DNA from: an uncultured SAR86 cluster bacterium
GTDB taxonomy: Bacteria > Pseudomonadota > Gammaproteobacteria > Magnimaribacterales > D2472
Assembly (NCBI GenBank): GCA_943789005.1
Contig: CALSSL010000001.1
Coordinates: 380,511-444,510, forward strand
Reading direction: 5' to 3'
DNA length: 64,000 nucleotides
Numbering within the stretch: position 1 is the stretch's first letter; every line of letters starts with the position of its first letter. The position numbers and the translations under genes were made by a program. The notes under the pieces were generated by a model, which was given only the letters and a program-made list of their open reading frames with translations, searched no databases and had not been told where the DNA came from. Of the stretch, positions 48,426-57,078 are shown in pieces.

Positions 48426-48684
48426 AATGGATACCCTTTCTTTAAGAATATTTGGGAGAGATCTTACATTAGCATGCCCTCCTGAGGAAAAAGATCAATT
48501 AATTGAGGCTGCTAATCTCTTAAATACAGAGCTGGATTCAATTAGTGATAAAAATAATGCGTTGATAATTGCCGGTTTAACTCTAGCAAACAAACTGTTA
48601 TCCAGCCCTGATGTTACTCATTCGAATTCTGATATTGATCTTTCAAATATTATTAAAAAAATTGACTTAGTATTAGATAAATAG
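48418..48684 (+). CDS. zapA: Cell division protein ZapA
   Basis: An 88-residue FtsZ-ring stabiliser. N-terminal SLRIFGRDLTLACPPEEKDQLIEAANLLNTEL is the family's head domain, followed by the helix NNALIIAGLTLANKLL. Slightly short at the coiled-coil end. It sits before the 6S RNA and the 5-formyl-THF cycloligase gene, the conserved gammaproteobacterial order. Confidence 0.93.
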   Translation: MSEMDTLSLRIFGRDLTLACPPEEKDQLIEAANLLNTELDSISDKNNALIIAGLTLANKLLSSPDVTHSNSDIDLSNIIKKIDLVLDK

Positions 48685-48687
48685 TCT

Positions 48688-48715
48688 TTCACTTAACAAA
48701 TTTATATCCTATACT
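48688..48715 (+). promoter_or_regulatory. Candidate 6S RNA promoter
   Basis: TTCACT (48688-48693), 16-bp spacer, TATACT (48710-48715), placing the start near 48722. Pattern match, in the expected position for ssrS. Confidence 0.5.
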
Positions 48716-48721
48716 TTTATG

Positions 48722-48905
48722 ACATTCTGGTTCATTCGCTAATGTGTTGTTAAATTTGAACCGATACAATTAAATAGGTGATATTCCACTATCATTGTTG
48801 AGCAGTACCTTTACAGGGAAGCCTGATTTGATAAGAAATTCACCACCTGACCTTTCGGTTCAGGTAAAACACATGGCGGTGATTTGGTTTGTTAGCCTCG
48901 GCACA
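48722..48905 (+). ncRNA. ssrS: 6S RNA
   Basis: A non-coding stretch between zapA and the cycloligase gene, the usual ssrS site. The 3' half carries the recognisable 6S element: a small hairpin CCTGACC-TTTC-GGTTCAGG followed by ACACATGGCGGTG, comparable with the E. coli CCTTGAACC...GGTTCAAGG hairpin and GCGGC stretch. Outer arms GCTAA (48738) and TTAGC (48892) can close the long rod. About 184 nt, close to E. coli's 183. It binds sigma70-RNA polymerase in stationary phase. Ends are estimates. Confidence 0.75.
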
Positions 48906-48909
48906 ATTT

Positions 48910-49482
48910 ATGGTGAAAAATAAAATTCGAAAATCACTTCTTGAGCAGGGGCACATTCTTTCTAGCAAAGAAACCGCTAGACTCAACACCAAAATCCAAA
49001 ATAATATACTAAATAGTTTTGACCTTTCAAAAAAGAAAAATGTATTACTTTATTTTCCCTATAGAAAAGAGATTACTTTAGAGCTAATAAAAAATGAATT
49101 AAATAAATTCTCACATGATATTTATATGCCAAAAATATTTCCTAGAAATCAAATGAGATTTAATTTATACACAAATGGAGTTGCTTTGATTAAAAATAAA
49201 TTCGGAATACCAGAGGTTGATAATACACAGTACTTAGATCCTCATTTATTTGATGTCATGTTCATACCTTTTGTTGGCGTTGATATAGATGGTTTTAGAA
49301 TAGGATATGGCGGTGGTTATTTCGATAGAGCCCTGTCCAGCCTTATACACAAAAAAGACAAAAAGCCACTTATTATTGGTCTTGGCTATGACTATCAAAT
49401 ACTAGATAAAAAACTTTCTGAACCTCATGATCTTAAATATGATCTTGTTGCCACAGAGTCTCGTATACTTTCGTATAGCTGA
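48910..49482 (+). CDS. fau: 5-formyltetrahydrofolate cyclo-ligase
   Basis: A 190-residue enzyme turning 5-formyl-THF into 5,10-methenyl-THF with ATP. The start is set at ATG 48910 (VKNKIRKSLLEQG), which begins after the 6S RNA; the frame is open 7 codons further but into the RNA. Motifs: YFPYRKEITLELI, and the ATP-binding GFRIGYGGGYFDRAL, then GLGYDYQ. In E. coli this gene (ygfA/fau) is co-transcribed with ssrS. Confidence 0.93.
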   Translation: MVKNKIRKSLLEQGHILSSKETARLNTKIQNNILNSFDLSKKKNVLLYFPYRKEITLELIKNELNKFSHDIYMPKIFPRNQMRFNLYTNGVALIKNKFGIPEVDNTQYLDPHLFDVMFIPFVGVDIDGFRIGYGGGYFDRALSSLIHKKDKKPLIIGLGYDYQILDKKLSEPHDLKYDLVATESRILSYS

Positions 49483-49503
49483 TATATACAATACTCATAC
49501 ATA

Positions 49504-51789
49504 ATGAGAAAGCTCCTTTTATTAACAATATTATTTATTTCTTCTGCAAAAACATTTGGAGAATCAATTATTATTGATGGTGTTTTAGATGAGCCTGAAT
49601 GGGACTAATGCATTTTCAGTAAATAAGTTCTTTCAAACCTCTCCATTTAATTTAAAAGAAACAAAAGACGATACGATTGCTTATATTTTCTCAAATCAAG
49701 ATGGCATATATGTTGGTTTTTTTAACAAGCAAAGTAATTCATCAATGCTATCCAAAAAAACACTAAGAGATGAGATGACCTCTCTTAGTGATAAAAATTC
49801 TATAAATATTGACTTTGATGGGAGTGGAAATAAGGCATATATATTAGCTGTGACATTGGGAGATTCTCTTTTTGATGCTATTAAACTTAAATCTGGTGAT
49901 TTTAAAACAGATTGGGATGGTGACTGGGTAGCAAAAACAAAAAAATATGATGGATATTGGACATCAGAATTTTATCTACCATGGGATTTAGTTTTAATGA
50001 GCCAGCCTTCAGGCTCAAAAAGAATAATAAAATATTCAGCGTTAAGATATAACGCTAAAGAACAGACATGGATTAGCAGCTCAGGCTCCATGGCAAGCAG
50101 GCCTGAATATTTTGAAAAATTAAATTCTCTAGAGATTGATAACTATACAAAATCAAAATTAAATCTATTTCCGTATATTTCATCCAACCAAAACTCTATT
50201 ACTAAATTTGATGATAATAAAGTAGGTGCAGAAATTTTCTATAACTCAGGAACTGGAAAACAAATTAATGCTACATTTAATCCAGACTTTGGTCAGGCTG
50301 AAAGTGATGATGTTGTAATAAATTTTTCTGCTCAAGAAACTTTTTATTCAGAGAAAAGAGCTTTTTTCAATGAAAATCAATCTCTGTTCAATATCAATAA
50401 TTATGATCGTTATTCGGTGATGAATACTAGAAGAATTGGCTCTGCTCCTAGCTATGAATGCGATCAAGAAAACAATAGTAATGAATGTGAAGGTGCAAAA
50501 AAGAATTATTCAGATATAGATTATGCTTTGAGGTACTCACAAAAAACTGGAAAGACAGAATTGGGTTTCTTTACAGCAAGAGAAAATGATGAATCCTTCT
50601 CTGTTGGAAGAAATTTTTATGCTATCAGATCACGAACAAATCTTGGCAACAAAACACTTGGATATATGTTGACTCACGTTGATGATAGTTTTAACAACTC
50701 TACTGCAACTGTTAATGTAATTGACTATGTAAATGTGAAATCTGATCAATTGACTTACTTTACAGACCTTCTTTTTTCAGAAAAAAATAGTGACTCAAAA
50801 TTTGGATATAGATCCCAATTCAACTATCAACCATCAAATTTTTCATATGTATCAGGAAGTATTTTATATTTTGATAAAAATTTTCAGTTAAACGATTTTG
50901 GTTATCTTAAAAGGGCCGATTGGATTCATTTTGGTCTTGGCGGAGGATTAAAAAAAATAGACTTCGCAGAGAAGTCACTGTTAAATCAAATTGATATGGG
51001 CGTTGACTTTAACTATGATTCGGACACAAATGGAAATTCTAACCCTATAAGAATTGATCAAAAAAATACAATTGTCTTCAAAGATACATCTTCATTAAGT
51101 TTGATTTTGGAATCAAAACTTCAGGAAAAAATACAACAATTACTAGAAAAAATCCTGATTTTCCATTTATAAAAATCAAAAAGAAAAAAAATATAACCTT
51201 AGATTTTGAAGCAATTAATTATAAATTCTGGACTTACGATTGGAGGATTAGTTTTGAAAAAGGAGAAAAATATCACTCTTTTAATTCTGATGGATATAAA
51301 AGAGAGTTTTATAAGATAGCAGGATCTTATTTTCCAAATGACAATCTAAAATTAAGTTTGCAGTATAGGATTAGAAAAGAAAATGAGTGGTTAATATGGA
51401 CTGAGGATAACAAGTTTGGTTTATTTGATTCTGAGCAAGACACTTTATCAATAGGCTTGAATTGGTTTCGTGGAAACAAACATGAAATAAGGTTAAAGAG
51501 TCAATTTGTCGCTCTTCAAGCAGATAATCCTAAAAGTCTAATTTCTGATAGTGGCGGCTACTTATATGATTCAAATGACTTGCTTAAGCCATTCACCCAG
51601 GGAGTTACTTCGTTTCAAATAAGGTATAAATATGAGCTAGCTCCTCTATCATATCTTTATCTAGTTTATTCAAAAGGTGGAAGAAATTATGATGAAGATG
51701 AAAATCTGTCAAAGTCAGAAATATTTGAACAGCCATGGAACAACCCTTCTGACGAAGTTTATTCAATTAAATTTCGATTAAAGTATTAG
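49504..51789 (+). pseudogene. DUF5916 family outer-membrane protein, two frameshifts
   Basis: Starts at ATG 49504 with a signal peptide (RKLLLLTILFISSAKTFG) and a carbohydrate-binding-like N-terminal domain (IIIDGVLDEPEWD ... GIYVGFFNK ... WDGDWVAKTKKYDGYWTSEFYLPW). This is followed by the long DUF5916 beta-rich region (FNPDFGQAESD, EKRAFFNENQSLF) and barrel-like alternating strands to the end (YSIKFRLKY). Frame changes near 49604 and near 51115 rejoin the same protein, about 762 codons in total. Function unknown; often found near peptidases or TonB receptors in marine bacteria. Confidence 0.8.
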
Positions 51790-53334
51790 TTATTTTAAAA
51801 AGTCTTTGTAAGCTTTGTTTGAAGTTTCTTCTATAAACAAAGTTCCTGACTTGTTAAGATGTTTTGTAAGACGATGCTTGTTTGAATTAACGTCTTCTAT
51901 TCCAATTAATATTTTTCCAAATGCGGATCCAAGATTTCTATAGTGGAATAATGATATATTCCAATCGCTCCCGAATTTCTCTAAAAATGATAAAAGTGCG
52001 CCTGGTTTTTCAGGAAATTCACCTCTAAATATTCTCTCATTATTATCACCTTTTTGATTAATTCTTCCGCCCACCATATGTCTTAAATGATCGTTTGAAA
52101 TTTCATTTCTTGTAAGATCTTTAAAAACAAAACCTAGTTTCTTTAGTTTATTTTTTAGAGTTTGATATGATTTTTCAGTTTTAGTTCTGACACCAACAAG
52201 AACATATGCATCATTTAGATCTGACTTCCTATAATTAAATTCGGTTATTGGTGAGCTACCAAATACTCTTGATAAACTTAAAAAACTTCCTGGTTTTTCT
52301 GGTATTTTTATACTGAGTATTTTTTCTCTGTTTTCGCCAAGCTCAGATCTTTCTACTATAAAGTTTAGTCTTTGGAAATTAACATTTGCCCCACTACTAA
52401 TTGCTAATAGGTTTTTACCTTTTACTTTTTTTGAATAAACTTTTAAACCCGCTAATGCTAAAGCTCCGGCTGGCTCAGAAAGAACTCTTGTGTCTTCAAA
52501 TATATCTTTAACAGCAGCGCAAACCTCATCTACATTAACTGTTATTACCTCATCTACGCATTCTTTTGCAACATCGAAATTATGTTTCCCAATCTGAGCA
52601 ACTGCCACGCCGTCAGCAAACAAACCAACCTCTTTAAGCGTCACTCTCTTGTTTGCTTTGACAGCTTCTGCAAAACATGCAGAATCTTCTACCTCAACAC
52701 CAATTACTTTTATTTTTTTATTATGTTGCGCAATCCACGATGAAACACCAGCAAGGATTCCTCCACCACCAACTGGCACAAAAACTACATCATAATCATT
52801 ATTATCATCGAGAATTTCTTTTCCAATTGTGCCCTGCCCCGCAATTGTCATTGGGTCATCAAAAGGATGAACAAAGGTCAATTTTTTTTTCTTAGAAATT
52901 TTGAGAGCTTCCTCTAAGGCAGAATTAACATTGTCACCATGCTGAACTATCTTTGCACCAAATCTTTTTACATCTTTTATTTTAATTTCTGGTGTTGTAA
53001 TTGGCATTACAATAGTGCAATTAATTTTTAGTTTTTTACATGCGCTTGCAACACCCTGAGCATGATTTCCTGCAGATGCCGCTATAACACCCCTTTTTTG
53101 TTGATCGGAGGATAAATTAACTATTTTGTTGTAAGCACCTCTATTTTTAAAAGAAAAAATAGGTTGAAGATCTTCTCTTTTTAAATATATTTTATTTTTT
53201 TCTTTTGCAGAAAGATTTGGTGCAAATGTTATAGGCGTATTTACTGCTACATCATATACAGAAGCATTTTCAATTAACTTAATATATTTTTTTGAGTTTT
53301 TAAAAGACCCAGTTTTTTTTATTTTTAATCTCAA
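51790..53334 (-). CDS. ilvA: Threonine ammonia-lyase (biosynthetic)
   Basis: A 514-residue PLP enzyme, first step of isoleucine synthesis. PLP lysine in QPIFSFKNRGAYN (near 63), ASAGNHAQGVA, the phosphate-binding PVGGGGILAGV, and two C-terminal ACT-like regulatory domains (IPEKPGSFLSL and FPEKPGALLSF) for Ile/Val feedback control. It is divergent from rpiA (39 bp) and its stop touches the DUF5916 gene with no gap. Confidence 0.96.
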   Translation of the reverse strand: MRLKIKKTGSFKNSKKYIKLIENASVYDVAVNTPITFAPNLSAKEKNKIYLKREDLQPIFSFKNRGAYNKIVNLSSDQQKRGVIAASAGNHAQGVASACKKLKINCTIVMPITTPEIKIKDVKRFGAKIVQHGDNVNSALEEALKISKKKKLTFVHPFDDPMTIAGQGTIGKEILDDNNDYDVVFVPVGGGGILAGVSSWIAQHNKKIKVIGVEVEDSACFAEAVKANKRVTLKEVGLFADGVAVAQIGKHNFDVAKECVDEVITVNVDEVCAAVKDIFEDTRVLSEPAGALALAGLKVYSKKVKGKNLLAISSGANVNFQRLNFIVERSELGENREKILSIKIPEKPGSFLSLSRVFGSSPITEFNYRKSDLNDAYVLVGVRTKTEKSYQTLKNKLKKLGFVFKDLTRNEISNDHLRHMVGGRINQKGDNNERIFRGEFPEKPGALLSFLEKFGSDWNISLFHYRNLGSAFGKILIGIEDVNSNKHRLTKHLNKSGTLFIEETSNKAYKDFLK

Positions 53335-53373
53335 GATAATTATCTATTGTTATTTTTCTTGTATTATACAGAT

Positions 53374-54012
53374 ATGAGTAGCTCAAAGATAAATGTTGCA
53401 AAACAAGCCATTGATTATATAAAAGATAAACTGCATTCTGAAATGATTTTGGGCATAGGTACTGGCTCTACTGTCAATTTTTTTATTGAGGAACTGGGTA
53501 ATTACAGGAATCTTTTTGCTGGTGCTGTTTCAAGCTCAGAAGCTTCATCAAATTTACTTAATGAAAAAGGCATTGATGTTTTTAATTTAAATGATGTTAT
53601 AGATATTGCATTCTATATTGATGGTGCCGATGAGGTTTCACCAGATAATGAATTAATAAAAGGTGGTGGAGGTGCGCATACTAGAGAAAAAATTGTTGCA
53701 TCAGCATCTAATGAATTTGTCTGTATAGTTGATGACTCGAAGTTAGTAACAAGACTTGGGGCCTTTCCTCTTCCTGTTGAGGTTATACCTGAAAGTAGAA
53801 GTCTTGTTGCTCGAAGAATTGTTTCAATGGGAGGTACGCCAATCTATAGGGCGGGTTTTGTTACAGATCAAGGAAATCATATTCTGGACATACAAGATTT
53901 AGATATTTCTAACCCAGAAGCTGTTGAGGTTTTATTAAATAATATTCCAGGGGTTGTTGATAATGGAATCTTTGCATTTAATAAGCCCAAAACTGTTTTG
54001 GTATCTAAATAA
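53374..54012 (+). CDS. rpiA: Ribose-5-phosphate isomerase A
   Basis: A 212-residue enzyme of the pentose phosphate pathway. Start at ATG 53374 (SSSKINVAKQA); the upstream in-frame codons overlap the likely promoter. Motifs: GIGTGSTVNFF, SSEAS, DGADEVSPDNELIKGGGGAHTREKIVA with the catalytic Asp, Lys and Glu. A TATTAT hexamer lies 6 bp before the ATG with no Shine-Dalgarno. Confidence 0.96.
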   Translation: MSSSKINVAKQAIDYIKDKLHSEMILGIGTGSTVNFFIEELGNYRNLFAGAVSSSEASSNLLNEKGIDVFNLNDVIDIAFYIDGADEVSPDNELIKGGGGAHTREKIVASASNEFVCIVDDSKLVTRLGAFPLPVEVIPESRSLVARRIVSMGGTPIYRAGFVTDQGNHILDIQDLDISNPEAVEVLLNNIPGVVDNGIFAFNKPKTVLVSK

Positions 54013-54014
54013 AT

Positions 54015-54542
54015 TTAAAGAATTTTTTCAATTGCAGAAATAAGCTCTTTGGAATCAGGCTTAACCCCTGATTTAAAAGTGGAAATCACTTTTCCATTTT
54101 TAGAAATAAGATATTTATTGAAATTCCAAGTTGGTTCTACTCCAGATTCCTCTTTTAATTTTTTATAAAATGGGTGTGCTTTTTTTCCGCGAACTTTTAC
54201 AGTCGAAAACATGGGAAAGTCTACTCCATATTCTGTTGAACAGAATTCGGCAACATCACTTTCATTGGAATATTCTTGAAAAAAGTCTCTGGATGGAACT
54301 CCCAATACAACAAAATCATTTTCTTTATAAGTTTCATATAATTTCTGGAGACTAGCATATTGATAGGTATAACCACATCTACTAGCTACATTTACAACAA
54401 GCAACGTCTTTCCATCATATTCACATAAATTTTGAGTCTGAGCTGAATCAAGTATTCGCATTTCAGTATTAAGTAAATCTGAACATGCAAAAGCATGATT
54501 ACATGCAGCAATACAGACAATAGATAGTAATAGTTTTTTCAT
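54015..54542 (-). CDS. Glutathione peroxidase, exported, Cys type
   Basis: A 175-residue thiol peroxidase. Signal peptide about 1-19 (LLLSIVCIAACNHAFA). The peroxidatic Cys is in NVASRCGYTYQYASL (near 56), the position taken by selenocysteine in animal enzymes; the Gln of the usual triad is replaced or shifted (VPSRDFFQEY instead of the common FPCNQF), while the Trp-Asn pair is present in TWNFNKYLI. Reduces peroxides in the envelope. A TATACT hexamer lies 8 bp upstream of the ATG. The upstream 28-residue ORF and the hairpin leader may belong to the same transcript. Confidence 0.85.
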   Translation of the reverse strand: MKKLLLSIVCIAACNHAFACSDLLNTEMRILDSAQTQNLCEYDGKTLLVVNVASRCGYTYQYASLQKLYETYKENDFVVLGVPSRDFFQEYSNESDVAEFCSTEYGVDFPMFSTVKVRGKKAHPFYKKLKEESGVEPTWNFNKYLISKNGKVISTFKSGVKPDSKELISAIEKIL

Positions 54543-54571
54543 TACTTAAAAGTATAAAGCTTGTGTCTAAT

Positions 54572-54658
54572 TTAAGCTAATGGGCCGATGGCTAGAACAG
54601 ATACTATAAATACACTGACCAGTATGAAAGTTTCAAATAATTCTTTATATTTACTCAT
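54572..54658 (-). CDS. 28-residue single-span membrane peptide
   Basis: ATG to TAA reads MSKYKELF, then a hydrophobic helix (TFILVSVFIVSVLAIGPLA). It begins 15 bases after the intrinsic terminator of the candidate small RNA and ends 29 bp before the glutathione peroxidase gene, on the same strand. There is no strong Shine-Dalgarno. The amphipathic start plus a clean transmembrane segment suggests a real small protein, but chance cannot be excluded. Confidence 0.4.
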   Translation of the reverse strand: MSKYKELFETFILVSVFIVSVLAIGPLA

Positions 54659-54673
54659 TTTTAAAAAAACCTA

Positions 54674-54750
54674 ATAAAAATGGAGGGACAGAGCCCTCCA
54701 TATGATTCCAGAGTGTCAGCAAATCTAATAGGGGGAGAGGAGTGCTGACT
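54674..54750 (-). ncRNA. Candidate small RNA or attenuated leader with C-rich loop
   Basis: The minus strand shows a 7-bp perfect stem (GTCAGCA at 54749-54743 with TGCTGAC at 54721-54715) closing a 21-nt loop that contains CTCCTCTCCCCCT, the complement of a strong Shine-Dalgarno. It is followed by an intrinsic terminator. A near-consensus promoter ends just upstream. Length about 77 nt. No Rfam family recognised. It could be a trans-acting RNA, or a leader controlling the downstream membrane peptide and glutathione peroxidase. Confidence 0.6.
54681..54700 (-). terminator. Intrinsic terminator
   Basis: Minus strand TGGAGGG-CTCTGT-CCCTCCA (7-bp stem, extendable by one A-U pair) followed directly by TTTTTATT. 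The T-run exists only on the minus strand. It is the clearest Rho-independent terminator in the window. Confidence 0.8.
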
Positions 54751-54756
54751 TGTACT

Positions 54757-54784
54757 ATTATATATACTTATATTATATTATCAA
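54757..54784 (-). promoter_or_regulatory. Sigma70-type promoter for the candidate small RNA
   Basis: Minus strand TTGATA (54784-54779), 16-bp spacer, TATAAT (54762-54757). The -10 is a full consensus match and the -35 matches 5 of 6. Predicted start near 54750, at the foot of the first hairpin. Confidence 0.65.
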
Positions 54785-54868
54785 TACTTTTTATAAATTA
54801 ATTTAATTGTTTAATAAATGTGCTATGTGTGAGCAATTAATCGTTCATAAATAAGGGTATTTTTTATG

Positions 54869-54897
54869 TATAATGCATATCTAAATTTTTTACGGAG
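54869..54897 (+). promoter_or_regulatory. -10 element and ribosome-binding site of the FadB-like gene
   Basis: TATAAT at 54869-54874 and a Shine-Dalgarno GGAG at 54894-54897, 6 bases before the TTG start. No clear -35 was found. The GGAG decides the TTG at 54904 as the start. The region 54785-54868 holds nothing else recognised. Confidence 0.5.
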
Positions 54898-54903
54898 TAT
54901 AAA

Positions 54904-57057
54904 TTGAAAGGAACAGTTCACTACGAAGTCGTTGACAGCGTCGCGCTTTTAACAGTTGATAATCCACCTGTTAATCCATTGAGTGAGGGCGTCAGGAACG
55001 GTCTTTATGAAGGTATTGCTAAAGCTGAAGCAGATGAGAGTGTTGTTGGGGTTGTTCTAACAGGAAAAGGTAGAGCTTTTATTGCTGGTGCAGATATTTC
55101 TGAATTTGGTGGAAATCCATCTGGTCATACCCTAAATGAAGTATTTAAGAGTCTTGAATACTGTAAAAAACCTCTTGTGGCCGCTATTAACGGCATTACT
55201 CTTGGTGGTGGCCTTGAAACTGCATTATGTTGCAACTATAGAATTGCTTCAAACACAGCTTTTGTTGGTCTTCCAGAAGTAAATCTTGGTCTTTTACCTG
55301 GCGGTGGCGGTACTCAAAGGCTTCCTAGGCTTGTTGGACCATCTGAGGCATTAAAAATGATGATCACAGGAAGTCATATCCCTGCTAAGAAAGCTTTAGA
55401 TATGGGCATTGTAGACCTTTTATCAGAAAATGTTGTTGAAGACTCAATAGCTTTTGCGAAAGAAAAAGCAGCAGAAGACATAAAACATCCGATGGTTAGA
55501 GATATAAATGAGAAGATAATTGAAGCTAGAGGATCAGAAAATGCATTAGTTGAAGCTCAAGCGCTTGCAGCCAAATCAAGAAAAGGGCAATTTGCACCTG
55601 GTCAAATAATAAAGTGTGTTGAAGCAGCAATAAACCTTGATGATTTTGATGAAGGAATAAAGAAAGAAGGTGAATTATTTATCGAGTGCTTATTGCATCC
55701 GCAAAGAGAAGCAATGATTCATATATTTTTTGGTGAGAGAAGTGCTTCAAAAATTTCTGACATGCCAAAAGATACGCCTGTAATGGATATTAAAAAAGCA
55801 GGAATTATTGGTTCTGGAACCATGGGTGGAGGAATAGCAATGTGTTTTGCTAATGCTGGTATTCCTGTTCATATTATTGATCAAGATGCAGATAATCTTA
55901 AAAGAGGTCTTTCTGTTATAGAAAAAAATTATGATTTTATGGTTGGCAGAGGTCGAATGACACCTGAGCAAAAAGACATGGTTTTTGGCTTGATTACTTC
56001 GAGTTTAGATTATAAAGATCTACATGATGTTGACATAGCTATTGAGGCTGTTTATGAAAATCTAGATTTAAAATTAGAAATTTTTAAAAGCCTGGATGAA
56101 CATGTGCAGGATAATGCTATTCTAGCAAGTAATACGTCTGGCTTAGATGTTGATGCTATAGCATCAGTAACGAAAAGACCTAACAAGGTAGTAGGTACTC
56201 ACTTTTTTAGTCCAGCAAACATTATGAGATTGCTAGAGGTTGTTAGAGGCGAACAAACATCGCACGAAACATTAGCAACTGTAATGAATATAAGTAAGAA
56301 GATTAAAAAGGCTGCTGTTGTATCTTTAAATGCTCCAGGATTTATAGGTAACAGAATGCTATTTAACTATACTGCTCAAGCAAATATGCTCCTCCTTGAA
56401 GGCGCCCTTCCCCATCAAATAGATCAAGCTATTGAATCGTTTGGTTTGAATATGGGTCCATTTAGGATGATGGATCTTGTTGGTCTAGATCTTGGATGGA
56501 GAGCAAGAAAACTCAGCGGCGCTGAGTCACCTCTCCACGCAAAGATAGGAGATCATCTCTGTGATAATGACAGGTTTGGTCAAAAAAATGGTAAAGGTTA
56601 TTACAATTATAACGAAGGTTCGAGAGCTCCAAATCCAGCTCCAGAGAATGAAGCAATCTATGAAAAAATATCATCAGAAAATGGATTTACTAGAAGAGAC
56701 ATATCTGACAAAGAAATCATAGATCGATGTATTTTAGCTCTTATAAATGAGGGTGCTGATATTCTTTCTGAAGGTGTTGCACAAAGAGCGGCTGATATTG
56801 ACGTAGTTTATATAAATGGCTATGGTTTCCCCATATGGAGAGGCGGTCCTATGCATCATGCAAATGCTATGGGATTGGACGTTGTTGTTGAAAAATTAAA
56901 GAAATATCATGAAATTACGGGAAATAATGCATATAAGCCAAGTGAATTGCTTGTAAAACTAGCTAAAAATGGTGAAAAGTTTAGTGAAGCGCCCTCAGGA
57001 GAGGAAAGAAAAGAAAAGCTTAATTTTGCAATGTCGTCAGTAGCTGGTAATTTCTAA
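54904..57057 (+). CDS. Multifunctional enoyl-CoA hydratase / 3-hydroxyacyl-CoA dehydrogenase (FadB/FadJ/MFE-1-like)
   Basis: A 717-residue beta-oxidation enzyme. The N-terminal hydratase/isomerase domain (about 1-280) shows AGADISEFGG, GITLGGGLETALCCNYRIA and the catalytic Glu in PEVNLGLLPGGGGTQRLP. The dehydrogenase Rossmann fold (about 295-480) has GIIGSGTMGGGIAMCFANAG and the catalytic His in VGTHFFSPANIMRLLE, followed by two C-terminal 3HCDH domains. Length and order resemble peroxisomal-type MFE-1 rather than E. coli FadB. No thiolase gene follows. TTG start backed by GGAG. Confidence 0.94.
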   Translation: MKGTVHYEVVDSVALLTVDNPPVNPLSEGVRNGLYEGIAKAEADESVVGVVLTGKGRAFIAGADISEFGGNPSGHTLNEVFKSLEYCKKPLVAAINGITLGGGLETALCCNYRIASNTAFVGLPEVNLGLLPGGGGTQRLPRLVGPSEALKMMITGSHIPAKKALDMGIVDLLSENVVEDSIAFAKEKAAEDIKHPMVRDINEKIIEARGSENALVEAQALAAKSRKGQFAPGQIIKCVEAAINLDDFDEGIKKEGELFIECLLHPQREAMIHIFFGERSASKISDMPKDTPVMDIKKAGIIGSGTMGGGIAMCFANAGIPVHIIDQDADNLKRGLSVIEKNYDFMVGRGRMTPEQKDMVFGLITSSLDYKDLHDVDIAIEAVYENLDLKLEIFKSLDEHVQDNAILASNTSGLDVDAIASVTKRPNKVVGTHFFSPANIMRLLEVVRGEQTSHETLATVMNISKKIKKAAVVSLNAPGFIGNRMLFNYTAQANMLLLEGALPHQIDQAIESFGLNMGPFRMMDLVGLDLGWRARKLSGAESPLHAKIGDHLCDNDRFGQKNGKGYYNYNEGSRAPNPAPENEAIYEKISSENGFTRRDISDKEIIDRCILALINEGADILSEGVAQRAADIDVVYINGYGFPIWRGGPMHHANAMGLDVVVEKLKKYHEITGNNAYKPSELLVKLAKNGEKFSEAPSGEERKEKLNFAMSSVAGNF

Positions 57058-57078
57058 AAAATATCTCAGAATGGGACA

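Noticed and set aside
54681-54700. Terminator acting on plus-strand transcription
   Set aside because: On the plus strand the hairpin is followed by ATATGATT rather than a T-run, and no gene ends upstream on that strand.
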